From the NCBI RefSeq assembly GCF_003144195.1, contig NW_020290021.1, positions 62,001-126,000 of the forward strand: 64,000 bases of DNA, written 5' to 3'. Below the pieces are notes generated by a model. The model saw nothing but the letters and a program-made list of their open reading frames with translations, had not been told where the DNA came from and made no database searches. This document shows positions 54,796-64,000 of this stretch, piece after piece. A program made the position numbers and the translations under genes. This DNA comes from Ceraceosorus guamensis. Lineage: Eukaryota; Basidiomycota; Exobasidiomycetes; Ceraceosorales; Ceraceosoraceae. Each line of letters starts with the position of its first letter. Positions within the stretch are counted from its first letter, which is position 1.

Positions 54796-57507
54796 TCAGA
54801 CGTCGCGCGACCAGCCACGCACGCTGCGAGCTGCTTTGGTGCGCAGGAGAGGCGGCAGGATGTGATCCTCCTCCGCCGCTGCGACGTCACGGCGAGAAGC
54901 GGTAGGTGTAAAGGTGAAAGTTCCACCAAACAGGTTGCTGAGACCCATCTTGGTCAAGAGATTGTCAACCCAAGCTCCCCAGGTGCTGGGAGTAGCTGGC
55001 GTGGTGTTTGGAGCGGTGCTGGTAGATGTGGGCGAAGCAGCTGTGGAGCTCTTGTTGCCTCCTGTAGTCGAGGCCGAGGCCTTGGTGGACGTGGGCGCAG
55101 AGGCTGTACTGGTCGGCTTGGCGCTGGGAACGAACGTGGCAGCGGTGCTCTTTACGGGCACAGATGTGGTGGGCGCGGCTTGCAGAGATGTCTTGATGGA
55201 CGAAGTGACGCTCTCATCGTCGTCGTCATCCTCATCGTCCTCATCGCAATCCTCGTCATCCTTTGAAGCGTCGTTAGTCGGCGCAGGAGTAGGTCCGGAA
55301 GAAGCACTGGTGGAAGTCTTGTTGGCAGCCGTGGAAGTAGCCTTGGCGGAGGTAGAGCTGGCAGAAATGAGGGGAGGATGGCCAGCTCCGAGATCGTCGG
55401 TTGCCGCAGCTAGCTTACGCACTCCAGTGCTGATATCGCTAGTCTGACTCGGCTTCGCCGACGAAGAGACGGCGGCTACAGTTGGAAAGTCGTTGTCGCC
55501 AAAAGCTGCTGCACTCGCGGATGAAGCGGCGGCTTTCAGCTGAGTGTAAGCCTGCGCCGCGATGCGAGCCGTCATCTCAGCGCCAGACTCGGCGCTCGAG
55601 CGTCGCTCACCGGACATCTGGAGAGCTGATGCCCGATCCGTGGCGCTGGGAGATGCAGCAGATGCGGCAGTGTCTTCTTCTCCAGGCATCAAGACGACGA
55701 TGGTCTTCCACTCAGCACCTGGCACGTCTGTCTCGCTGGCTGCGAGCGCTTTGCCGCTGTTCGTGGGCTGCGAGCTGCTGCTAGGCGCAGATACAGTGGA
55801 CAAGACCATGTCGACGGTGTTGAAAGGCTCGGCCGAGCGCTGGGGGTTCTGAGTGATAGTAGCTGTTGATGTGGCAGCGGTTGAGGTTGGAATGAACGAA
55901 ATTGGTGAAACCTTTGCGTTCGCGGTGCTGGTGACCGTGACGGTAAAGCTGTAAGAGCCGCTGATCGTTGCGTTGTCATCGTCATCAGGAATTTGCACGC
56001 GCGATTGCGTCGCAGTAGGGCTTGAGGCTGCGGATTCGTCAACGGTGACCGTCACAGTCACTGTCTCTTCAGCCTGTGCGACGGCACTGCGAGTAGCGTT
56101 GTTGGCACTGGAGGATGCCGCACTGGTAACGATAGAAACTGACTGGCTGCTTGCTGAGACAGTGGAGCTGGACGAGACAGCTTCGACAATCGCGCTGCTG
56201 CTGCTGCTCGGCAGTGCTGCGCTAGAGATGGGAGCTGCAGCAGAGCTCGAGGCCAAGACTGAGGAGCTGACGGGGGACGAGCTTGAAGGCAGCTCCGAAG
56301 AGGAAGCAAGCAAAGAGGCTGCTGAAGCTGACAAGGTTGCACCTGCTGCGGCTGAGACGGTCTTACTGACTGCTGCAGAGGCAGAAGCAGGAGCGGAAGA
56401 GGTCGCGACAGCGTCTAGTGGAGTGGATGCAGCGTTTGAGACCGCAGGCAACAAGGTGGGTACGCTATCCTGGCTCGCAGCCAGAGCAGCCGATGTTGGA
56501 GCTGCAACGCTTGATGCCGGCGCGTCGGACGTGCTGCTCGCAGCGACGGACACAGCAGACATGCTATCTATGTCGGAGACCACACTTGCGTCCTCGGCAT
56601 CTTGAGTTGGAGCCTCGGGCTCTGCAATGCTAGCATTCGCCGAATCTGTCGCTGCTGGCACCGCTGCACTCTCGCTTGCATCGCTTGGAGAGGCAGACGC
56701 CGTGGGAGGGTCGGCTTGGTCCGACGTGTCCTCCTCTGGAGTAGCGAGAGCTGCATCAGGGACAGTCGAAGCGCTGCTCGTGGTTGACGCGACGCTGGAA
56801 GTTCCAGAGGAACTGTCGGTGGCTGGGACACCTTCATCGACGGCAGTACTTGGCTCCGCGCCGGACTGTTCGGTTGCCACGGCGACGGGATCAAGATCTC
56901 TTCGCTGTTGTGCGCCCACACCAAGGATGCTGGCAAACATCTTGCGTTGGACCTCAATCCCGGCAGCTGCTTGCCATTGTGCTTGTTCAGAGGGGACTTG
57001 CACGCTCGAAACGGCGGAGTCGATTGGCAGGGGCGCTGCAATAGGGGCGGCGGTGCTGACGGCAGCCGCAGCCGGCGCAGGTGCGGATGCGGCAGCGAGT
57101 GAAGCAGAGGACATGGACGCGAGTTGAGAGAGGTACCAGGCGCCGGGGCCGGGAATCGCAGCCGAGTAAATTTGCCCTGGCAAAAGCGCGCTCGCTGTCG
57201 TGGGCGCTGCTACAGCTGCGTCGACAGGAGTAACAGAGACTGCAGGAGCATTTGTGGCTGCAGCCAGAGCGGCTGCTGAGGAGGATGATGCTGCTTGAAG
57301 TGAGCTCTGAGACAAGTACCACGCTCCGGGCTGAGGAATCGCTTGGCTATAGATCTCTTGAGGTGTCAGACTTTTGGTGGTCAATGGACGAGCATCAGAC
57401 GCCGGAAGAGTAGCGCCCACCATCAGCAACGCCGTCAAGACATGGCCGGAGGTGAGAGCTGTTCTGCGGTGCTCGCCAGAGCGACGAGATGCGACGCCTT
57501 TGGACAT
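54796..57507 (-). CDS. Large Ser/Ala-rich secreted protein with duplicated IYS-AIP-PGAWYLSQ motif, unknown
   Basis: No known family recognised. Single exon, 903 aa from the ATG at 57507; the frame extends upstream to 57702, but this Met begins a plausible signal sequence (HVLTALLMVGATLPASDA). Two near-identical motifs follow, IYSQAIPQPGAWYLSQ (residues 52-67) and IYSAAIPGPGAWYLSQ (113-128), each preceded by a Leu-Pro pair a few residues earlier and followed by a Ser/Ala run. The bulk is Ser, Ala, Thr and Val low-complexity sequence suited to heavy O-glycosylation, with Val-Thr ladders (ETVTVTVTV, SFTVTVTST). Near residue 780 lies a very acidic patch (DEDCDEDDEDDDDDE). The C-terminus has a short structured segment (TWGAWVDNLLTKMGLSNLFGG) and ends without a GPI-type tail. 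A cell-wall mannoprotein or secreted adhesin-like protein is a reasonable guess, not more. Confidence 0.75.
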   Translation of the reverse strand: MSKGVASRRSGEHRRTALTSGHVLTALLMVGATLPASDARPLTTKSLTPQEIYSQAIPQPGAWYLSQSSLQAASSSSAAALAAATNAPAVSVTPVDAAVAAPTTASALLPGQIYSAAIPGPGAWYLSQLASMSSASLAAASAPAPAAAAVSTAAPIAAPLPIDSAVSSVQVPSEQAQWQAAAGIEVQRKMFASILGVGAQQRRDLDPVAVATEQSGAEPSTAVDEGVPATDSSSGTSSVASTTSSASTVPDAALATPEEDTSDQADPPTASASPSDASESAAVPAATDSANASIAEPEAPTQDAEDASVVSDIDSMSAVSVAASSTSDAPASSVAAPTSAALAASQDSVPTLLPAVSNAASTPLDAVATSSAPASASAAVSKTVSAAAGATLSASAASLLASSSELPSSSSPVSSSVLASSSAAAPISSAALPSSSSSAIVEAVSSSSTVSASSQSVSIVTSAASSSANNATRSAVAQAEETVTVTVTVDESAASSPTATQSRVQIPDDDDNATISGSYSFTVTVTSTANAKVSPISFIPTSTAATSTATITQNPQRSAEPFNTVDMVLSTVSAPSSSSQPTNSGKALAASETDVPGAEWKTIVVLMPGEEDTAASAASPSATDRASALQMSGERRSSAESGAEMTARIAAQAYTQLKAAASSASAAAFGDNDFPTVAAVSSSAKPSQTSDISTGVRKLAAATDDLGAGHPPLISASSTSAKATSTAANKTSTSASSGPTPAPTNDASKDDEDCDEDDEDDDDDESVTSSIKTSLQAAPTTSVPVKSTAATFVPSAKPTSTASAPTSTKASASTTGGNKSSTAASPTSTSTAPNTTPATPSTWGAWVDNLLTKMGLSNLFGGTFTFTPTASRRDVAAAEEDHILPPLLRTKAARSVRGWSRDV

Positions 57508-60500
57508 CTTCGGGCAACGGTTGTGGAGGGAAGAGAGACGACCGCACAGCGGCGCTGGGAGAGAAAGAAGAGCGTGCAAACAGCTGAGGTAGCAGTGAGA
57601 CGTAATAGAGGCTACCAGAGCCTGTGCGAGAAGAAAGAATCGACCGTGGGAGAAGGGGAAAGGTAATGGAGGGGAGTTTGGTGGGGGTAGAAAAGTCGCC
57701 ACACGATGGCAGGCGGCATCTTATGAGACCCAAGCAGGACCCAGAATTCTCAGCCAAGCCGGCTTCTTTACGGCCAACGTTTCTCAATAGCTCGGCTTGG
57801 CGGAAGTGCGGCAGCAACTGTGAGGCCCAGAGCTCAGCTCCCTAGCCCACAGACTCAACATCGACATTGTGCCGGCAGCTCCGGCGACTCCGCCACTGTG
57901 TCACTTCGCGCAAGACTTGCCCGGAAGGGTGCTGCGCTCACATCCAGCACATCGTCAGCGTGGTCGGTGAAGCTCTCGAAGCTGGTCGCGATAAGTGGCG
58001 CAGTTCTAGACTCGAGTTGACGTGGATGTTGCTTACTCCATTTGGATCAAGGTGCTTCTTCCTCCTCGGCGCTCGTCATCTGCTCTGTCCTCGCCTTGTT
58101 CGAGCCTGGGAGATGCACGTCTGGGAATCTCCTTCTTGCCTCTTTGAACAGATGTGTCACGGTCGCGGGCGATTCCATGATCCGTTGGATGGACTCAGGA
58201 ACGAAGATGCGAGGGCGCGAAGGCAGGGCAATTTAGAATGACTTGTCTCGCCCGTTGGATGGACGTTGGATTCGGCCAAATCGGCAACGTCCGTGCAAAG
58301 GCACGACACGTGACTGAGTGCGCGACGCGCCGCGTCGCGGGTCAGACTTGGCTAGTCGCGCAGTGCCACCACGCGCGGCGCCTTGAGCATTCAAATTCCG
58401 TTCTGAGACGGAGTCCATCCACCTCTATTCTTCCACCATCCCTCTCGATCTTCGGCGACGTCTCCTGCTCTTGAGACGCTGTCACTCTGTGCACCGAGGA
58501 TGATCCTGTTCTGCTGCTGCTGTCTCATGCTCTTGTTGCGACTCTCGCGGCACCTCTCGACGCACCCTGGAAGGGGCCCACTTGGACATCGCGGCCATCC
58601 TTGCACTGCCAAAGCTTCTCGCGCTCGCTGCTCTCGCTCTCCGCTCTTTCATGGTCGAATGTGTCCTGGCGCCATGTTTCATCGATCCGCTCTCGCACAG
58701 ATGGTGCTGCACCTGGTGCGATGGCGTTTGCGCGTATGGGTTCTCTTCGAGAGCCCCCGTGAATGCTGTGATCCAGCGTGTTGCACCGACGAGAGTATTG
58801 GACGATCCTAACCCTAAGTTATTGTTAGTCGGTATCGCTTTCGGGCTCGGCCTTTGAGGTCATGTCTGATGGCACATTGGAGGACGACTGCCTCCGATTG
58901 GAACGCTTTCGCTTGGAATGTCTGCGTTTCAAGAGGAGGCTTTGCCGCCAAGGATCTCTCGTTGGAGGGAGAGTGCGGTCGTGGAGCGTCCGGCGTGATG
59001 CTGAGCGCACTGCAACATGGCTGGAGGAGCATAGGAAGCCTGACATGGCAGATGACGAGGATGCAGCGAGTACCTAGCATCCTCTGCATGCTTGGCGCAC
59101 CAGGATCGTCGCTGCCTTGGTCCCGTCTTCTTGCAAAGTTACCTCTTCGCGGGGCTTCCCATGTGAGGACGACAGCCTTGCTCGGTTAATCTTCTAGGCA
59201 AGTTTTGGCTTTGTCATGCCTGCCAGTCGAAGCTGAACCGCTTTTCCTCGAGGAGAGACCCGCCGACCGGCGCAACTTGCGAGTGCTGCCCGCTCAGCTG
59301 CTCACCGTGCGACTTGCGCCCAAACCTTAAATCGTAAGCCTATCTTAAGATCCTTGCTCGGAAGAGCGATGCTTTGCATTGGAACACCTTCATCAGCACC
59401 TGCTCCACTCGGCTCGTTGGAAGGCGCACGATCGGGCTTTGGAGCAGAAGCTTCCAACGGTCGTCGCCTTGGTCAGTATCGTTTCTGTGGGAGCTCTTTC
59501 TATTCCCGAAGAACCGTGCAGCTGCTCAGTCCGACACTTCGCACGTCGGAGGACGGAAGAACAGTAGAGCCTCGAGCCGTTTGGTTTCGCCAAGCGGTCT
59601 CTAAAACAAAGCACCCATCAAAAAAGAGTTCCGGTGCGGCATCAAGCTATGTTCGAGCTGAGTTCGGGAACGTGCGATCAAGGGTAAGTGATGGCAGTGC
59701 TCGATGGCAAGGGAACGTCAAGAGAGACAGTGAGCCGAGGGGAACAACAGCAGCGGCGCAGAGGACACGGCGCATACGTGTAATTAGTTCTGCACGAGGC
59801 GGGACGCTCACGGGCAAGCTCAGCGGTGCTTCCACGGCTCGGATAGGAATCGTGCTTGAGCAGCCTTGCCGCCTTCGGGAGCCGTGCAACACGGACATGT
59901 GAGAGGTGGCTGACAAACGTCACCACCCTTTCATGGTGCTTGGTTAGGGTCTGGTGCCCGCTTTGCTCGCAGAATTTCCTGCCGTGGGTGTTGGGGACCG
60001 CGGGCCATGCGCAGAGCGGCTAGACGGGGGCCACTTCCACATATGCATCCTCATTGCATTCGACTTTTTCTACTTCCTTGAAGTACCGGCCCAACCTACG
60101 CTTGTCGAGGATGGGCTCGGCCACACAGCAGCAATGCTATCATGATTTGACTGCTTGCGACCCTTCTTTAGGAAGGAGAGTGTCTCATGAGCACGCATGC
60201 CAGAGAGTGTCTCTTGAGATGACCACTCCCCCGATCCCGCTGAGATGCCCATCAGCGTGTCGAGCCGGCATAGCCGGACTCGCCGTCACTGTGCAGGCCT
60301 CGGCTATGGCGCTGGGCGCAGAGACGGTGGACCACCTCAGCATCTATGTTGACAAGAAGAATCCCGACTGTGAATGCGGTTGTACAGGTATTGTCTTTGC
60401 AAATGCAAGGACCGCGTGGTGCTCAAGGGAGCTGCATGCTCAGTTTCGAAGGCAGCATGGATCGACGCCACCCTCTGTGGGGTCGTTCGCGTTTGCGTCT

Positions 60501-61271
60501 CATAGGGACCCAAGAATCATGATTCGGAGGCAGGTGATGCGCGACCGAAATCTGTTGCTTCGAGTCAAGCGCGAGCATCTCGCAAAAGAAGTTGCACCAG
60601 AAGATGCGCTTTGTTGAGTCCGCCGGGTCGGACGCGGCACGAAAACAATCTTCCGATGCCCGCACTCACGTCATGCAGGCGTCACAGGACAGAAAAGCAG
60701 ATTTGATGAGTTGTGGATCATTGAGGGCACTGGCTCAGAGTTGGCGAGAAGGAGCGGCAGGTTTCGCCGTTTGGCGTTCGACGCTAAGGACTCAGCCGCA
60801 ACGCCATTCACGATTGGTTTTCGTGTCTCGGGGCGGCATGCAGCTACGTACGCTGCAGGGCCACCAGCACAGCGGCACGCCGCGCGAGTACTGCGCATGT
60901 GCAAGACACCTCATCAAAATGCGGTGCTCGCAGCTCCACATAGCCTTGCAGCAAGACCATGTGGTCGCTCTTGACCATAGAAAGCAAGGCTACACAGCGC
61001 TCTGAAGACACCTTGAGTCGCCCAGCATGCTTTTGCAAACTTCACAAGAATGCGGAGGATGCTCAGTAGGTGAAGCAGGCCGTTCGCGTGGCTCCATACG
61101 GACCTCGCATGACGTCGAGTGGTCCATATAAAGGGAGAGCATATCCAGCTTCCCAACTTGTCCAACCGCACAACCCTCTATCAGACCATTCCCACGACAT
61201 TAGCTTTCGCCAGCAGTCGACAGGCCCTTGCTCAAGGCACGTGATATCTCGACAAATCAAAGCCCATCACC
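57508..61271. other. Gene-free divergent intergenic region (about 3.8 kb)
   Basis: Between two divergent surface-protein genes. Open frames at 58500-58811 (ATG start, Cys-rich hydrophobic N-terminus CCCCLMLLL) and 60054-60617 were considered but show no convincing signal-peptide or family features. An 11-bp telomere-like CCTAACCCTAA near 58807 is probably chance. The last 150 bp hold a TATA box for the GPI-type gene. Confidence 0.5.
61128..61134 (+). promoter_or_regulatory. TATA box upstream of the GPI-type protein gene
   Basis: TATAAAG (in context CATATAAAGG) lies 138 bp before the ATG at 61272. A TGACGTCG word resembling a CREB/ATF half-palindrome occurs about 15 bp further upstream. Strong TATA boxes are common on regulated wall-protein genes. 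Confidence 0.55.
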
Positions 61272-61862
61272 ATGAAGTTCACCACAGCATCCGCATCTAC
61301 CATGTGCGCCTTGGCTCTGATTGGCAGCGCAGCAGCTGCGCCGGCACCTGCTGCCACTCCAGCTCCCGCCAAGCTTCTCTTCAAAAGGCAAGGTGAGAAG
61401 TCAAGCCCTTGCAATCTTGTCCTTCGTGCGCACTCCATTGACCGACTAGTGACATTCGTACGCTCTCCTTGCAGACGGCGGCATGACCGGATTCGTCAAC
61501 AGTGACATTTTCCAGAACGGCATTTCTATTCCAGATGCAGGTTCCATCGCATCGGCAGCGCAGGCGTCCGCATCCTCCATCGCAGCGGGAGCTCAAGCGT
61601 CGGCATCCAGTCAAGAGGCGGCGCTCACGACGCGATCCACCACAGCGCCCATCGCATCTGGTACGAACATTTCAAAGCCAAACAATGCTACTTGCAGCAC
61701 CGTCAACAACGACACGGTGTGCTGCCCCTCTGGCTACAGCATCGTGAATCAAAAGTGCTACCAGAGCGTGGATGGTAATGATGCCATCATCAACAACTCT
61801 GGCGGCAGCAGTAGCACAAGCGACAGCAATGGCAACGTGAGCAGCAGTGGAGCCTCCAGTGG

Positions 61863-61896
<34 letters not shown>

Positions 61897-62001
61897 TCTT
61901 CTTCCTCTGACAAGAAGGGCAACAGCGCAGCCTCTGTCAAGAGCACACCAGCAGTGGCCCTTGCAATCTCGTTGCTCGGCACTGCATACTTCTTCCTTTG
62001 A
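61272..62001 (+). CDS. Small GPI-anchored-type cell-wall protein, Cys-containing, unknown function
   Basis: Predicted surface protein; exons 61272..61392 and 61475..62001, 215 aa. Signal peptide MKFTTASASTMCALALIGSA, then an Ala/Pro pro-segment ending at a Kex2-type site (LLFKRQ). The mature start is DGGMTGFVNSDIFQNGISIP. An Ala/Ser helix-like region (AAQASASSIAAGAQASASS) precedes a compact Cys cluster (CSTVNNDTVCCPSGY, then KCYQ; four Cys). A polyserine tract encoded by an (AGC)10 repeat follows, and the end VALAISLLGTAYFFL is a typical GPI-attachment tail after a small-residue region. Candidate omega sites lie around the GNSAAS segment. No named family recognised. The four-Cys knot plus GPI tail recalls small wall proteins of smut and related fungi; a secreted effector is less likely given the anchor. 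Confidence 0.82.
61867..61896 (+). repeat. (AGC)10 microsatellite encoding polyserine
   Basis: Ten perfect AGC codons just before the GPI-attachment region of the small wall protein. It probably acts as a spacer that lifts the Cys cluster off the membrane or wall. Confidence 0.9.
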
Positions 62002-62217
62002 GCAACAGCTCCTTAGCCCAAACCTCTGCAACGGTGCCACTCCACGCGTGCTCGCTCGACCATTGATTTGACCTAGCACAGCTAAGCCTCGCTGATCCCT
62101 AATACAAATACTTGGATTTGCACCCCTCCTTTTATTGGAGTGACCTATTTCTTAGAGCTCATTTGAGCCGGCAAAGAGCGCTGAAAAGCTCCACGATGAA
62201 GCACTCAAACTATCGTA

Positions 62218-64000
62218 CTAGTGCTTGACGGCCTCTCCTCTTGACTTTTTCTTGTTGGCGCTCGCTTTAGTCTCGCGCGAGGAGATGACTTTGCGTCTGT
62301 AATGTGGGATGACTGCAGAGACAGCAGGTCAGCAGGTCGGTGCGTTCTAGCCACCCGCGTCTACAATCAACAACTTACGCTTGGTGATGCTCAAATGGAA
62401 ACGAGGTTTGCCTGCCGGCTTGCCATCGGGAGCTTGGTCACGCGACCAGAAGCCGAGGCCAAAAAGCACAAAGACTGCAGACGCGTGTCGCCGGTGTCAG
62501 CGAAGTTTGTGAAGCTGCTGCAGGTCTCTCCGCCAAGTTCGACTCACAGAAGAATTGGATCCGCGTCCAACGGAAAAACAGGAAAGTAACAAGCCAAATC
62601 TGAAAGCAAATGGAACAGATGAACGCTTAGAAACAAGCTATATGCCAAAGCCTCGTCGATGCGTCACGCTCCACTTACACAGAGTTCCATGTACGTAAAG
62701 AAGCTTAGCTCGCCGCCAGGCGCATTCTCCTTGCTGCATTAGGCACAGTAATCTTGATGAGCAGCTGCAGTCGACATCTTGAGAGGGGAGGTTCATGCAC
62801 TCACACCCAACGAATCAGATCCACCCAAAGGCGCATGTCCTTCGGTACTGGCCTCGTCTCCGGCTCAAGGACGAACAATGCGAGGATACGCGCATAGATG
62901 CCAATGTGCACGTGTCCAACGGTACCTGAGTGCGAAGTGAGCGCGGTTAGTGAGCGCGCAGCTACGCGGTGCGTTTCCAGACCAAGGTCACTCACCGACT
63001 GCAGCTTGGAAGGTGGAATTCGTGCACGATACTGTGGAATCTTCGACTGGAAAGACCTGCAAGTACATGTTTGGGCGACTGGGATCCGAAGACCTGTGTC
63101 AGTTGAGAAAGCGAAGCAGGGGCGAGAGCGCCGCGCCTAGCTCACATGTATTCGCCAGGGAACAAGTCGTCAGGCAGGAAGTCGATCTTTGGCTTCTCGA
63201 AACCAGTCGCAACGACAATGACATCAGCGTCATAGTGGACCTTTTCGCCAGTGGTCTCCTTCTTTTGTCCGCGCTTGCGCTTGTTGAACTCGATGCCGTC
63301 TGGGGTGAGCTCGAGCACGTCGCCGCGCTGATAATCAGCTCTCCCCTCCCGGATGTGCTCGAGGCAAGACGTCTATAAGAGTCAAAGCTGGGTGTCAGCT
63401 GGTCACGTTTCTGCGCATGTGCCAGACCCTGCTCGAGCAACCCACATTGACGATTGGCGTGTCTTGGTAGAAACCTTGGGTAGGTGCCATCTTTTCCTCG
63501 AGGTCACGATAATGCAACTTCTTGAGCAAGAACTCGGGAATCTTGCTGGTGACGGTTTCGCGGCCGAATGGTTGAAGAGCCAGAAGGATGTCCACGACGG
63601 TGACTAATCAAGCGAGGTCACTGTGAGTCTTCTGTGATCTAAATACTTGATCGATCAGCAAGCCACTCACACCTAGGAATGATCCACTTGTCGGAGCGGG
63701 CGAGAATGATGGCAGTCTCCGATTGCTTCTCAACTGCCAGCTCCAGCGCTTCTACACCAGATGCCCCACCGCCTACGACGAGAACCTGCCATGACCAAGC
63801 CGCACGCGTCAATCACCCTACATTTGGTAGCAGCAAACGAAGCACTCTTCTCACCTTTTTACCGCTCAGCTCGACATCATCAAGCTCGCTCGAGTGTACA
63901 ATCTGACCCTTGAATTTCTCCTGACCCGGCAATTCCATGCGCTTTGGCTTGCCACACGTTCCCACGTTGACAGAGATTCCGTCGAAAACCTGCGTTTCGT
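62218..64000 (-). CDS. Flavin-containing monooxygenase-like protein, 5' end outside window
   Basis: Predicted FAD/NADPH-dependent N-, S- or Baeyer-Villiger-type monooxygenase. Ten exons visible: complement(62218..62312, 62379..62474, 62548..62599, 62679..62733, 62805..62925, 62996..63093, 63146..63372, 63446..63603, 63671..63785, 63855..>64000), all in phase. The first visible exon reads GISVNVGTCGKPKRMELPGQ and IVHSSELDD; the next supplies the NADPH-binding Rossmann loop VLVVGGGASGVEALELA. Then come SDKWIIPRFTVVD and the family's signature-like DADVIVVATGFEKPKIDFLP, followed by MYLQVFPVEDSTVSC and GTVGHVHIGIYARIL. The FAD GxGxxG motif must lie beyond base 64000. The C-terminal exons encode hydrophobic stretches (IWLVTFLFFRW, FFVLFGLGFW) and a Lys-rich end, suggesting a membrane-associated tail. 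Introns are very small (52-79 nt). Substrate unknown; one of the most intron-dense genes here. Confidence 0.93.

Noticed and set aside
58500-58811. Small Cys-rich hydrophobic open frame beginning MILFCCCCLMLLL
   Set aside because: The four-Cys start comes from a TGC repeat, and the rest lacks secreted-protein features; kept only as a remark in the gap entry.
58806-58817. Telomere-like CCTAACCCTAA
   Set aside because: Only about two units in unique sequence with genes on both sides; chance is the simplest explanation.
60054-60617. 187-codon open frame upstream of the GPI-type gene
   Set aside because: No signal peptide or domain; the CxC-like segment CECGC is too short to support a call.
1-64000. 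Transposons, retroelements, CRISPR arrays or rRNA
   Set aside because: No reverse transcriptase, transposase or integrase motifs, no terminal repeats, no repeat-spacer pattern and no rRNA-like stretches were seen on either strand.

Overview
The window looks like nuclear DNA of a filamentous or dimorphic basidiomycete fungus, most likely a smut-type Ustilaginomycotina. This is inferred from dense short introns (about 50-115 nt, mostly GTGAGT-type donors), moderately GC-rich sequence, basidiomycete-style protein architectures and long gaps full of short TCGTGA/TCACGA words. It is not proven. I saw no transposon, virus-like element, rRNA, tRNA or CRISPR array. Seventeen protein genes are supported; those at the two ends run off the window.

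Layout: 1-3014 (-) PDR-type ABC transporter, cut at its 3' end; 7049-8087 (+) Hsp90 co-chaperone with only the Aha1 N-terminal domain; 8474-9982 (-) secreted GH16 glucanase; 12144-13605 (-) homoserine dehydrogenase; 16369-18445 (+) Ser/Thr-rich single-pass membrane protein; 19279-about 23196 (-) DHHC-type protein that has lost its catalytic motif; 27695-28806 (+) mitochondrial ATP synthase subunit 4; 29080-31615 (-) secreted GH43; 34442-36145 (+) GH18 chitinase; 36467-40641 (-) GH38 alpha-mannosidase in 11 exons; 41669-43483 (+) F-box-like protein with a His/Lys repeat; 44134-46515 (-) membrane-anchored GH79; 51161-52277 (-) J-domain splicing-factor homologue; 52897-54720 (+) polynucleotide kinase 3'-phosphatase; 54796-57507 (-) large Ser/Ala-rich secreted protein; 61272-62001 (+) small GPI-type cell-wall protein; 62218-64000 (-) flavin-containing monooxygenase, cut at its 5' end.

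By function, five glycoside hydrolases (GH16, GH43, GH18, GH38, GH79) lie within about 38 kb, with two or three surface proteins nearby. That suggests a neighbourhood rich in cell-wall and glycan functions, though the enzymes are mixed with housekeeping genes (HOM6, ATP4, Spf31/DNAJC8, Pnk1) and do not form a tight cluster. The most unusual items are the DHHC-family protein whose DHHC is SYHT, the secreted protein with a duplicated 16-residue motif, a 35-bp perfect inverted repeat in a gene-free gap, a 14-nt internal exon in the mannosidase, a 6-nt first coding exon in the GH79 gene, and a roughly 100-residue insertion in the GH16 domain. Exon borders were placed by eye from GT/AG sites and protein-family continuity; no transcript data were available.
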